Assembly: GCF_910591885.1 (NCBI RefSeq)
Contig: NW_025963548.1
Location: forward strand, 2,285,501-2,349,500
Direction of reading: 5' to 3'
DNA: 64,000 nucleotides
Source: Bombus terrestris
Lineage: Eukaryota; Arthropoda; Insecta; Hymenoptera; Apidae
The notes under the pieces are model-generated. The model saw only the letters and a list, made by a program, of their open reading frames with translations, was not told where the DNA came from and made no database searches. Both the position numbers and the translations under genes were made by a program. Positions within the stretch are counted from its first letter, which is position 1. The number at the start of each line of letters is the position of its first letter. Below, piece after piece: positions 20,244 through 31,290 of the stretch.

Positions 20244-20486
20244 ATGGTACAACTTGGAATCAGGATGAAAACGAATTCTGTTATCCCGTTGACCGCGGCT
20301 TTGTTATTGAACCCAGGATCATTGTCATTAGCTTCTCGAGTACCTAATTATCACGACTACTTGTCAAATTATAACAATCAAATTTATACTAGTAAATATC
20401 TGCTGTATTGCACAACTACAACGTCTAAACCAAATGAAGATTCGTTTCGCGCCTCTAACTCTAATCATAATGTGAACCCGATGTAA
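20244..20486 (+). other. Conserved block upstream of F-box copies, possible remnant reading frame
   Basis: The segment starts ATGGTACAACTTGGAATCAG and is nearly identical to 58682-58926; its 3' half is also recognisable, inverted, at 40560-40665. An 80-codon frame is open (MVQLGIRMKTN...), but copy 3 changes its length by a small insertion and copy 2 lacks its start, so I do not call a protein. It lies 90 bp upstream of the F-box TATA box and may be promoter-proximal DNA that was amplified with the gene. Confidence 0.45.
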
Positions 20487-20575
20487 GTGAAAATACATGC
20501 ACATACCATCGATTCTGCCTGACCAGCACTCTCACCCGGAACCGGAACTCGCAGTGCACCGTGACGAACAGCACA

Positions 20576-20610
20576 TATATAAGCTTCCACTCTTAGCCAG
20601 ACCGTCAGTC
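20576..20610 (+). promoter_or_regulatory. Core promoter of F-box copy 1 (TATA + initiator)
   Basis: TATATAAG at 20576-20583 is followed by the arthropod initiator TCAGTC at 20605-20610. The distance from the first T of TATA to the initiator A (20607) is 31 bp, the canonical spacing. The predicted 5' UTR is 29 nt. The same elements and spacing occur in copies 2 and 3. Confidence 0.75.
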
Positions 20611-20635
20611 CTGCTCGCGCAACAGTAGAAGCAAC

Positions 20636-21073
20636 ATGGAGTTTTTTAGATCTCTACTACGCGTCGTTGGTTTGTTCGTGCCAAGTAAGGTAGATATCAT
20701 TTCCGAACTACCACTGGAGGTTTCGCACTTGATACTTCGAAAATTGGATCCCTCGTCCCTGCAGAGCGCCGCGCTTGTCTCGCGCAAATGGTTCAACGTA
20801 TGTAGATCCGACAAGTGTCTACGGCGGAAAGTGAGACGTCACATGCGACATACGAGAAAGCGGGTCAAGATGCAATTTCTCGGACCTGCAGCCGCTAAAG
20901 CTACCAACCAAGAATCAAGAAGCAGAGAACGTGGTGAGGGCAACCTAAGGCACGAAATAAGTTTATCCGCTGCTCGTACGGCGGTCGTCGTTGGAAGGTT
21001 ACGCGGTCGTCCGAAAATTTCGATGCGAGATCGCCCCATCGATGTTGGACCAATAAAATGTATTAGACTCTAA
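20636..21073 (+). CDS. Small F-box protein, copy 1
   Basis: The 145-codon intronless gene starts at ATG 20636 (context AAGCAACATGG), 29 nt after the predicted transcription start. Residues about 22-60 form an F-box: ISELPLEVSHLILRKLDPSS and onward, with the conserved LP...L..IL..L and the later LVSRKWFNVC block. F-box domains bind Skp1 in SCF ubiquitin ligases. A basic stretch (LRRKVRRHMRHTRKR) follows, then a low-complexity linker, and the protein ends IKCIRL. I see no WD40 or LRR substrate domain, so a target cannot be named. The F-box plus terminal RL recalls the APC/C inhibitors Emi1/Rca1, but the zinc-binding region of that family is absent, so this is only a lead. Copy 3 is 98.6% identical by eye; copy 2 is inverted with a broken start. 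Satellite DNA begins about 170 bp downstream. Confidence 0.75.
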   Translation: MEFFRSLLRVVGLFVPSKVDIISELPLEVSHLILRKLDPSSLQSAALVSRKWFNVCRSDKCLRRKVRRHMRHTRKRVKMQFLGPAAAKATNQESRSRERGEGNLRHEISLSAARTAVVVGRLRGRPKISMRDRPIDVGPIKCIRL

Positions 21074-21161
21074 CTCGTGTAAGTACCTTAATTTGACTGC
21101 TTGCTCTTGCGAGAACTTGAAACGGTCTTTTCCGGATTCAGAACTGTAGCGTGAAGCTTGA

Positions 21162-21167
21162 AATAAA
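21162..21167 (+). terminator. Poly(A) signal of F-box copy 1
   Basis: AATAAA 89 bp after the stop codon, conserved in copies 2 and 3. A GTAAGT motif 8 nt after the stop (21080-21085) is also conserved and could be a 3' UTR splice donor, without effect on the protein. Confidence 0.6.
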
Positions 21168-21239
21168 ATGGTTTTACTGAGACGGCAATGTGTTTCAGTC
21201 ACGCTAATACTATCGGTATCGTAACAGGCCCATTATTGA

Positions 21240-21778
21240 ATATTAAATAAAACGTATCACCGCTGCGATTGGAGATTTGCCGTCAATTAGATGCGAGATA
21301 TACTCCTCATTGCCTGCCAAATACAGCTCACATCAGCTGGCTCGTGCTATTATATCATCTCTGGTCCTCGACATATCAAGCGTAATTGCAGTTTTACAAA
21401 TTGAGGTTAACATATTCAAATGAATGTATCTCCGTTTCTATTGCACATATGGCGACAAAGCGATGCTCGTTACATTACACATCCGATGTCATGTGCACCG
21501 CACATCTGCTGGTTTGTACCATGTCAACTCCGGTCTCTGTCAAACCAAGCGAAATTGCTGCTTTACATATTCATGATTAATCATTCAAATCACCGTATCG
21601 CCGTTTGCATTGCAAATATGCCGACAGCACGAAAAGCGTTATACTCCATATTCGCTGCCAAATACAGTGCATATTATCTGGTTTGAGTTATGTTCCGTGT
21701 GGACGCAGCCAACCTCAGCGCATTTGCAGTTTTGCATATTAAGGCTTAAATATTCAAGTCAACATATTGTAGTATCGC
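21240..21778 (+). repeat. Satellite array downstream of F-box copy 1, about 3 monomers
   Basis: ~168-bp monomers start within 70 bp of the end of the predicted transcript. Mirrored at 38769-39795 and copied at 59690 onward. Confidence 0.85.
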
Positions 21779-22138
21779 GAGGAAAAGGCCTCATCAGAAA
21801 TCGATCAAAACAATGTCGTCTGTCCTTCGGTTGTTACTTTACATAGGGGAGGAATCCTATGTGACTAAAGTTACCTTGTACTTGCTGAGCGTGAACAGAA
21901 TGGGGTTAGAGAGTTGGAAAAACTAACGCTAATGGTAGGGGACGATTTAACTTTAAAGATTGGATGATCGAGAAGCGTTGAACGGTTGATCGAGAAATAG
22001 GAGTGAGTCGAGAGGTCAGAGTTAATCGAGGAGTCGAAGAGTAGAGTTGTTAGCGTTGTTGAGAGTGGAGTTGTTAGCGTTGTCGAGTTGTGAGAGTTCC
22101 TAGCGTTGCTGAGAGTAGAGTTGTTAGCGCTTTACATT
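21779..22138 (+). repeat. 360-bp non-satellite insert with GTTGTTAGCG minisatellite
   Basis: The satellite is interrupted by unrelated DNA that ends in a degenerate tandem of GTTGTTAGCGTTGTTGAGAG-like units (about 22005-22130). The same insert sits at the mirrored position 38386-38768, so it predates the inverted duplication. No coding potential is seen. It could be a non-autonomous element, but I found no terminal repeats. Confidence 0.65.
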
Positions 22139-25100
22139 TTCAGGATTAAATATTCAAATCAAGCTATTTCCGATTCCGTTGCAGATATGTCCACAATTCG
22201 AGTTAGCGTCGTACTGCCAAATGTATTACTCATCAGCCGGTTTGCGCTGTGTCGATTCTGACCATTGTTAAATCCAGCGCAATTGCATTTGTTGATACTC
22301 ATGCACGAATAATTAAATCAACTTATCTCCGCTATTGTGGCAAATATGTCGAGAATTCGATGTGACTTGTACCCCACATTTCTTGCCAAATGCAGCGCAC
22401 ACCAGCCTGTTTCCGTTATGTCCTCTCTGGTTTCAGTCAAAGCCGGCATGATTGTAGTTTCGCATATTCATGCCTAAATGTTCAAATAAACCGCTACAGA
22501 GCATATCTGCCAGTATGCGCAATGTCAATTCTGGACCGTGTCAAATCCAGCGTATTTGCAGTATTGCATACTCAGTCTAAAATATTGAAATCCACGTATC
22601 TCCGCCTCAAGAGCTCAAATGACGACCATTCGATGCGTATAATACTGCACATATGCTGCCTCATCAGCCGGTTTGTGCCACGTCAACTCTGGACCCGATG
22701 AAATTCTGTGTAATTGCAAATTTGCATATTCAGGCTTAAATATTCAAATGAAGGTATCTTCGTTCCTATTACAGATGTGTCGACAATACTATGCAAGTTG
22801 TACTCCACATTTACTACCAAATACAGCGCACATCATCCGGGATGCGACTTTTCAACTGTGAACGCTGTAAAAGCCAATGTAATTGCGGATTTGCATGTTA
22901 AGGCTGAATTACTCGTTAGAACGTAGCCGCACTGGTATTGGATATATGTCGAAAATGCTATGCGCGGTAGCTCCACATTTGCTGCCAAATAGAGCGCACA
23001 TCAGTGGGCTGGCGCTATGTTAACTCTGAACCGTGTGAAATCCAGCGAAATTGCAGTTTTGCATATTCAGGCTTAAATATTCAAATCTACGTATTTCTGT
23101 TTCTGATGCAGATATGACGATGAATTTATGTGTGTTATACTCCACATTGGCTCCCAAATTTAGCACACATCGGAGGGTTTGTGCTATGTCATCTGTGTAT
23201 CCTCTGAAATCCAATGTAATTGCAGTTTTGCTTACATAGGCTGAATCCTCCATTAGAAAACATTGCGCTGTTATTAGCTGTATACATATTATGTATGTCG
23301 GAAATACGATGCACGCTACACTCCACATTTGCTGCCAGATACAGTGAACACAATCCGGTTTGAGCTGTATCAACTCTGGACCTTGTACATGCAGCGTAAT
23401 TGCTGTTTTTCATATTCGGTCTCAGATATTTGAATCAACTTTTCTCCTCTTTTATAGCACACATGCTGAAAACTCGATGCATCTTATACTCCACATTTGC
23501 TGCCAGATACAGTGAACACAATCCGGTTTGAGCTATGCAAAATCTAGACCTAGCCAGATCCAGCGTATTTTCAGTTTTGTATATTCAGTATTATGCATTC
23601 AAACCAACGTATCTCCGTATCTGTTGCTGATATGCCGACAATTCGATACGCGTTATACTCCACATTTGCTGCCGAATACAGGGCACATTAACTGGTTTGC
23701 GCTGTGTCAACTCTGGACCTTGTACATGCAGCGTAATTGCTGTTTTACATATTCGGTCTCAGATATTTGAATCAACTTTTCTGCTCTTTTATAGCACACA
23801 TGCTGAGAACTCGATGCATCTTATACTCCACAGTTGCTGCCAAATACAGCCAACATCAGCTGCTTTGAGCTATGTCATCTCTGGTCTCCGATAAATCCAA
23901 CGTAGTTTCAGCTTTGCATATTCAGGCTGAAATATTCTAATCAACGTATCTCCGCTTCCGTTGCAGATATGCCGACAACGTAAAGCGTGTTATACGCCAA
24001 AATTGTTGCCAAATACAGCACACATCAGCCGCTTTGCGCTATGTCGATTCTGGACCCTGTGAAGTGCAGCGTAATTGTAGTTTTGCATTCTCAGGAATAA
24101 ACGTTCAGATCAATGTGTCTCCGCCTCTATAGCATATGTGCCGACATCCACTCCATATTTGCTGCCAAATACAGCGCACATTAGTGGGCTGGCGCTATGT
24201 CAACTCTGGCCCGTGTCAAACCCGCGTAATTGCAGTTTTGCAAATTCGTGCATAAATAATCAAATCAACGTATCTACGATTCTGTTACAGCTATGCCGAC
24301 AATTCGACTCAGGTTATACTTCACATATGCTGCCAATACAGTGCACATAATTCGATTTAAACTATGTCATCTCCGATCACCGACAAATCCAGCGTAATTG
24401 CAGTTTTTCATATACATTATAATATATTCAAATCCACGCATCTCCGTTACTGTTGGAAATGTGTCGACAATACGATTTGCCTTGCATTCCACATTTGTTG
24501 CAAATTAAACCAATATCATCGAATTAGCGTTATGTCCACTCTGGTCCGGTTAAACCCAACGCAACTGCAGTTTTGCATTATCACACCTAAATAATCAAAT
24601 CAACGAATCTCCGTTTCGATTGCAGATATGTGGAAAATTCGATGCGCGTTATACTCCGTAATTGCTATTAAATACAGCTCACATCATCTGGTTTGCTCTA
24701 TGTCAAATCCGGACCCTGTGAAATCAAGCGTAAATGCAGTAATGCATGATCCGGGTTCAATATTCAGATCGACGTGACTCAGTTTTTATTGCAGAAATGT
24801 CGACAAAACGGTGCGCGTTATATTCCACATCGACTGCCATACACTGGGCGCTTCATCTGGTTTAAGCCATGTTAAATACGGAACGAGTCAAATCCAGCGT
24901 ATTTGTAGTTTTGCGCATTCAAGCCTAATATTCAAGTGAATGTATCTCCGTTTTCATAGTAAGTATGTTCACAATAGGATGCATGTTATACTCCACATTT
25001 GCTGCCAAATACAGCACACATCAGACAGTTTGCACATTGTCAAGACTGGACTCGGTGAAATCCAGCGTGACTGCAGCTTTGGATATTAATGCTTACATAT

Positions 25101-25920
25101 TCGAATCAAGGTATCTCCGCTTGTTTTGCAGAAACATTGTCCATACGATGCGCGTTATATTTCACATCTGATGCCAAATCAGCCGGTTTGTGCTATTCCA
25201 ACTCTGGACCCTGTAAAATCTAGCAGAATTGCAGTTTTTGCTATTAATGCTTAAATATTGCTTTCAAAGTCTATTCCGCTTGTTTTGCACATATGTCGAC
25301 AATGCGACACGCCTTATACTCTACATTTGCTACAGTTACATTACTCATCAGCTTGTTTGAGCTATGTCAACTCTGGTCTCTGCCAAAACCTGCCAAAATG
25401 CAATTTTGCATGTTCAGGAATAAATATTCAGATCAACGTGACTACATTTCGATTGCAGGTATGTAAACAATTCGATGCGCGTTATATTCCACATTGACTG
25501 CCATACGCAGAGCGCTTCATCTGGTTTAAGCCGTGTTAAATCCGGACCGAGTCAAATCCAGCGTATTTGTAGTTTTGCATATTCAAGCCTAGTTATTCAA
25601 GTGAAAGTATCTCCGTATCCATTGTAGGTATGTCGACAATAGGATGCACGTAATGCTGCACATTTGCTGCCAAATACAGCATACTCCAGCCGGTTTGCTC
25701 TATATCATCTATGACATCCCCGGCCGTGTCAAATACGGCGACATTGCAGGTTTCCATATTCAGAATCAAATGGTCAAATCCCCGTACTTCCTTTGCTTTT
25801 GCAGACATGCCGATTATTCGATGTGCCCGGTACTCCAGATTTCTTGCCCAATTCAGCGCACACTAGACAATTGGCGCTATGTCCGCACTGATCCCTGTCA
25901 AATCAAGCGTATCAGGTCTA
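22139..25920 (+). repeat. Main satellite array, about 22 monomers of ~168 bp
   Basis: Monomer openings recur at about 169-bp steps (for example near 22723, 22892, 23061, 23230). Monomers are clearly diverged from each other, so the array is old or not homogenised. 168 bp is 56 codons, which is why open frames of 60-105 codons run through monomers; they are not genes. The stretch up to about 25415 is mirrored at 35363-38385. Confidence 0.9.
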
Positions 25921-28369
25921 TAAATATGAAACCGGAATTTGCCTATAGATGGCCCTAGCTCATAGTGTAGTTATCACTATACTATGTCATTGATGCCAAA
26001 AGTCGTTGTTGACATCTCACGAACATTTGCGACTGAGAACAGTACAATGATTCTGGCAATGATTCTTTGGAAGAAATCGCACACTTCATCCTATAGGCAT
26101 ACCGGACGATACAAGGGCTGGTCGTCCCTTCTTCCGAAGCAATACCAGCCTCGCCGTGCGCCATATCCGAGGGGTGGCACCCTCCTTCGAACACGATGTA
26201 AATACGTGTCGCAGTCTAGGTGCCATGACACGCATCATCTCCCCTCATACCCGTCGCGGGACTCCTTCAGGGCCTGGCCCTACTTCGCGGGAGGCTATCA
26301 TCCTCGCCTCGTCCATCACCTCCCCGTGTGCGTATACGCCGACGCAGCGTCATACTAGCTTTTGCGATGGCGTGAACGATATTGCAATATGTAACCAAAC
26401 CTAGTAGCACTGTAAATTACTTTCCTACAGAACTTCAGCTTATTATATTTTTTAGATAGTTCATAAGTACTTATTCATGAGCACAAACTATAAAAATTTG
26501 TTGCGGCATATGAGCCAGAGTGAAATTCAAATCCTATTGTTACTTTGCCCCGGAGTATCAGGATCGTAAGGATACAAGTAAATACACTCGGAGCATAAAA
26601 ATGTTGCCGCTACTTCGAACAAAGACGATTTTGAATCTTCCGACTTCTGCCCCGACCAGTATAAATAAACCGAGGGAACCCAAAGAGTAAAGTATCTTCG
26701 AATACCTACGAGCATCAACGAGCGATCTGCTGAATTTCGTGACGAACATTTATGGAATATTTTCACACATTGTATCTACGACTAAGGGCCCATAGGCAGT
26801 ACCTTACTTTATTATTTTAAGTAAATTCGACGATTACGACGACAATCGATAACCTCAAATAAGTCTGACGGTCAAACTTCCCATATACCCTGTCCTCTAC
26901 ATATTTCATTATAAAAGACCTGAGTCAAATATTGATGTTGGGAAGTAATGGATTGTAGACTAAGGTACTGCAACTTATTCTATTATGGGAGCAGCTGCCA
27001 CAAGCAGTTATCTAATCATTCTAAATAAAGACAAATTGTGTCGACTAAATATTTGTTATACAAATAGTATTGTCTTTTGGTAACGGGTGCTTTGCTCGGA
27101 TACAATTCCACACAGTAGCCGGGCCCTCTAGGACTATAGGGGTTGAGATTACGCCCAACCATCGCACAAGGCACCCAATACCTTGCTTGCTGAATCAGCT
27201 TAGCCTGCAGGAGCTGTCGCTCGTATCAGGTCGAACGGGGCACATTCTAAGCCCTCCCGTCTCACCAGTACGGTTTCGGAGCAGGTGGGACGCTGCTCAA
27301 CCGCCGAAGGCCATTCGGTGGTGTCTCCACCTTAAATCGGCCCTCTTGCCATCATCTTGGCCTCCGGGCTGTAACTCGACCGCCCGTGGTACCAACCTAG
27401 TCGTTGGTGGGACTATCGTATGGATGTGCGGCCACGTGACTGTCGGCCAGCGACCTGCTAACCGAGCTCGGCAGTTCCAGATGGGACTCACGTAAGCGGG
27501 GGCCTCAAGGTACTTTTGTACCCGAGAACTTATCCCGGCGGTCCCATCCACGGCATCATTATCGTGCGTTACTGCCCAAGGCCACGTAGAGAGAATGTAA
27601 TAGTAATTAAACGTCTTACACCCCCGACGACCTTCCCTGCGGAGTACATAGGGACTCACGTAAGCGGGACGCTTGTCCCGACGGTCCCCCTGGCTTCGGG
27701 AAAGTTGGTTTGCCAGCCCTCATAGGCTCACATAAGCGAGCCCTCCCTGCGGGAAATATTTGTTATACAATTATAAAATATGCTATGCAATCGTATCGTA
27801 CAGTTTAACGTCATCATTCTTTTCTATAACCATTCAGTTATTATATGAAATGCCGCATATGATTTGAAAAAGTATATTTCATCTCAAATAGTATTGCAAT
27901 TAAACCACTCAGAAGACCATCTTATTAATTATATTTTCCGGTATTACCTCTGTAGTTGTAGTGTGTGAAGAGGACGAAGGTCATGTGGACTAATAACGGA
28001 GTCTTTGTTGTTGTAACCGTCAGATGTATTTGAGTTAAGGCTACCTATACTAGCCGCGGGGGGGGGGGGGTTTGTAAGAATTCGTATTTGCCTACCTGAC
28101 GACAATAGCTGGTTGCGGTGACATTGTTTTTACATTAATTGTAGCTCAACGGTCTAGGTACTTCGAGGCGACAACGACGTAATTTGCTTTGTCCTATGAC
28201 TCATGTACCGCTACACTTCTATTTCTATAGAAATATAATGCTAAATACTGCAATATATACCACAAGTATTTCATATTTGAAATAACAGTCAAATTAACGG
28301 AATTAATCTGTTTGACATCTATACGGTTCCAGTCTTGTACGAATATATGTACAGCCTGTAGTTTTAATA
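25921..28369. other. Unassigned interval with a GC-rich patch
   Basis: 26090-26390 and 27100-27760 are clearly richer in G and C than their surroundings. The second patch repeats GGGACTCACGTAAGCGGG at about 27484 and 27651, with a variant near 27726 (CTCACATAAGCGAGCC). The composition would fit a fragment of a non-LTR element, but I recognise no reverse transcriptase or endonuclease motif. The flanks are AT-rich. A run of 13 G (28058-28070) lies near the right side. No gene can be supported. Confidence 0.5.
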
Positions 28370-30872
28370 TTCTAAGCGCGTATTGTATGCCGGACACTTA
28401 TCTTTAATAAGTTTTGCAAATCTGTTTATAGTAAGTAATGAATCATTAGGCCAATGACAAATAAGGCGACCTTTAAAAGATTTAACGAAACTTGCCTCTG
28501 CTGAACTTAGTCTATGAAGGTCGAATAGCTTCTCGTTTGTTTTTCAATTAAAGACATACTTTATGGAATGTGTTTTACTGACATACCGATTCCAAGGATT
28601 TCCGGTGCTTCTTAAAAATATTACACTCTGTTGTATGAAATATAATTTGTCCTTATTATAACCATTAACATCTAATGTCTTTTCTGGAAGTTCGTATACT
28701 AAGGCATCGGAATTATTTTTCATTTTACGCTGCGTTACTCGCAACAGTTCACAGATATATGTACCAACTGGAAGTAGTTCTTTGGCACGTATTCGAGTAT
28801 AGTTATTTCCTGCTGGTTTCCACAAAGCTTCACAGAACAACGTCGCTTCCTCGTTCCTTTAAACAACAGTCATACATTAGTATCACATGAACGTACTCCT
28901 TGAAAAAACATTTCATTACTGGAAATCTAAAAGATTATTACTGAACTCAATAAGATTCAGTTTCTTACCTGCTCCTCAAATATTTTTTGCTAATGTCCAC
29001 TCTTCCTAAGTAGAATGCATCTATAATGTGCAATGCAAGTACTTTTTGCTGATATATAAACTCCTTAGTCATTTCATGTACAACCTCTGCGTTTACAAGT
29101 GTATTTGGTGGTAATTCTATGCCAATGTCATCGACACTAAGCCAAGAATTCTTTGTACATGTATATACGTTGCTCCTTCCCACGCCCATATAAAATGTAG
29201 CGTGCTTCTTATCATCATCAGACCTTGGCTTTGTACCACATGGCATACAAAACCAGTCATATAGTGATAAAAATGCATTTTCAATGTTAAATTCTATCAA
29301 TTGTGCTGGATTAATAGTAAGAAATGAAGTACCTTTCAAAAGAGTATTCAATTTGTCTTTGGTTTCATGTGTCTTGGGATTGTCCTAGTTTCATCTGCAA
29401 GTTTCTAATACTCTAGATATTGTTTGCGCATATCAGCTTGTTTTGTCTCAACAAGAGTATTATCCGCATAAAATGCTGCAATTTTACACAGGTCGATTAT
29501 TTGTTTTCCGGCCAAATCTTTGTCAGAAGCACGTAGATATTGAACAAATTGTTTCTCTCTTTTTAATTCATTATATGAAACTAGGTGTAAAACGTCGTCA
29601 TTTACACCACCTTTTAAAAGCAGACGATTAACATGCTTCAGATATTCAACAACATCTTGTACCCCAGATCGTTTATTCTTACATATTAAGTAACGTTCTG
29701 AATTTCCTGGTCTAGAAGAGTTTGGTGTAAAAATACAAACTTCTTCATAGCAGCGATACATTAAATAAACTAAACCAGCACTAAAGGGTGTAAAAAGGTT
29801 GAATAATTTTGTCACAAAATCACCACCCTCTCTTTCAACCATCAATGCTATTAAACATCGACAAAGATACAGTTGTTTTGAAAGAATTTCTTGTACATTT
29901 TCTTGTCGTTCTACTGAGAATCCTCAATCAGACATCACAAAATGTACTCCTTTGCCATGGGTATGCTGCATTATAAGATTTGTAAATTCCTCTTCATTAT
30001 CTGGGTCAAAGACATCACCACTTTCCTTTGGTCCGTAGTATGGATGAAATGTTTCACAAGGACCCCCATAAAAGTCTTCTAATTTGAAATCATGTTCATT
30101 TTCTAAAGTAAGAGCAAATCCTTTAGCACGTCATTTCTTTCGCCATCGAACATGTTCACTAAAACCTCCTGCTCCAGCACATACATTTGCAAAGTATAGC
30201 AGCCCATTCTCCCTCAAACCTTTTGGGTTAGTAAACATAAAGTTACATGCTCTATCTGTATTCGCCATTTTAACAGTAGCACGATTTAAAAAAAGTGCAC
30301 CACGAATTGTTTCATGAGGATTACAACGTGTCCTTGCTCGACGCACTTCAACGTCATCCAAATGAGCCAATACCATGTTCGCATTGATAACAGTTTTCAC
30401 TATATCTTCACAACAGAAATCAATTTCATCATCTGTGGTCAACTTTTCATATCACCATTTCATATCTTTTACACACTTTATAACTCCCTCTGCAGGATGC
30501 CATTTAAGACCTGAATCTTCATGTCCAAGAACATGATGTCCAAAGCCTCTGCGACCATGCTGTCTAGGTGCTTGAACTGGCTCTAAACGACCTTGTTCAT
30601 TATTTCCGAGGCCGTAACCTCCTTATATCCCATCATTCGCACCATCCTTTTGTCGTTATCGAGGAGATTGTTTGACTCTTGTGTTATTACTTGTATTCTT
30701 CTATTTTCAACTACCTTTTCATCAATATCCTCCTCGTCAGATTCACTTGAACATCTACAAATTTTTTGTCGTTTACTATGATTATAAGTATCTCTTTCAC
30801 AGTTCTTCCTTTTTGTCCTAGTTTCCAATTCTTCTTGCATGGTATGTTGATGCATCAGTCGCATAACAATTC
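28370..30872 (-). pseudogene. CMTR1: Processed pseudogene of cap-specific mRNA 2'-O-methyltransferase 1
   Basis: The parent enzyme methylates the first transcribed nucleotide of mRNA in the nucleus. Reading leftward there are a basic N-terminus, a G-patch (LGNNEQGRLEPVQAPRQHG near 30540-30600), then the FtsJ-type fold with SAM-binding YFANVCAGAGGFSEHV (near 30150), the VHFVMSD motif (29930), LFTPFSAGLVYLMYRC and SRPGNSERYLICK (29690-29800). Next come the GTP-binding-like C-terminal parts (28965-29351, 28544-28840) and ASFVKSFKGRL near 28470. The ~2.5 kb matches the normal full length of about 835 codons with no intron gap, which indicates a retrocopy. Breaks include TGA at about 30455, 30131 and 29925 (in the catalytic motif), a stop at about 29402 and several frame changes. 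No clear poly(A) tract remains at the 3' end. Copia-2 abuts its 5' end. Confidence 0.88.
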
Positions 30873-31116
30873 TGCTAGGAACATGATACATTTACAATGT
30901 ACATGTGAATGTGTGTATAAGCGTCAGAGGACGTCAGGCCTTAGTTGGGACAAAAGACAAGAGTCAGTCGTTAGAAGTATCTGGAGGAGCCGGTTGACAA
31001 CAAGCGTGCGTGCGAGTAGGGTTTCGAGGTCTTTAGAGTATAAGATATATGTATAACAGTTGTGTAATAAATAAAGGGAATTATTTGTATTTCCGAATCC
31101 ATTCTATATCTTTACA
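30873..31116 (+). repeat. Copia-2 5' LTR
   Basis: It is 244 bp, starts TGCTAGGAACATGATAC and ends TTTACA, and pairs with 35119-35362. The AATAAA-containing segment near 31065 lies in the expected R region. Confidence 0.88.
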
Positions 31117-31128
31117 TGGTAGCAGAGC
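31117..31128 (+). promoter_or_regulatory. Copia-2 primer-binding site, initiator tRNA-Met
   Basis: TGGTAGCAGAGC directly follows the 5' LTR and is complementary to the 3' end of initiator tRNA-Met (known sequence recalled). Copia-1 has the same site. Confidence 0.8.
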
Positions 31129-31290
31129 GTGGTTCATAGTTTTGCCAGTTATTTTAGTGCATGGTTTTCAATATTGCCAGTTAGATCGAGTGAGTCTTCA
31201 GTAAGGAAAGAAATGTTCAAATGTTACAAAGAGGAAAAATACACTTCGAGCACGTAGGAACGCTTGAGTAAGAGATAAGGAATCATTTAA

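Noticed and set aside
20244..20486. Possible upstream gene MVQLGIRMKTN...
   Set aside because: The frame shifts between copies 1 and 3 and the start is missing in copy 2, so only the DNA block is reported.
20999..21202. 67-codon frame antisense to the F-box 3' end, present in all three copies
   Set aside because: Conservation follows from the sense gene and its untranslated region; no promoter on that strand and no domain.
22390..22701. Open frames of 60-105 codons in the satellite arrays, both strands
   Set aside because: They follow the monomer phase, differ in frame between neighbours, and show no domain or conserved start; satellite period divisible by three explains them.
15572..25920. 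CRISPR array or tandem regulatory array as explanation for the repeats
   Set aside because: Monomers are contiguous ~168 bp without short identical repeats and unique spacers, and the context is a eukaryotic transposon landscape.
27070..27725. Open frames of 70-140 codons in the GC-rich patch
   Set aside because: Overlapping frames on both strands in GC-rich DNA without any recognised motif; expected by chance when stop codons are rare.
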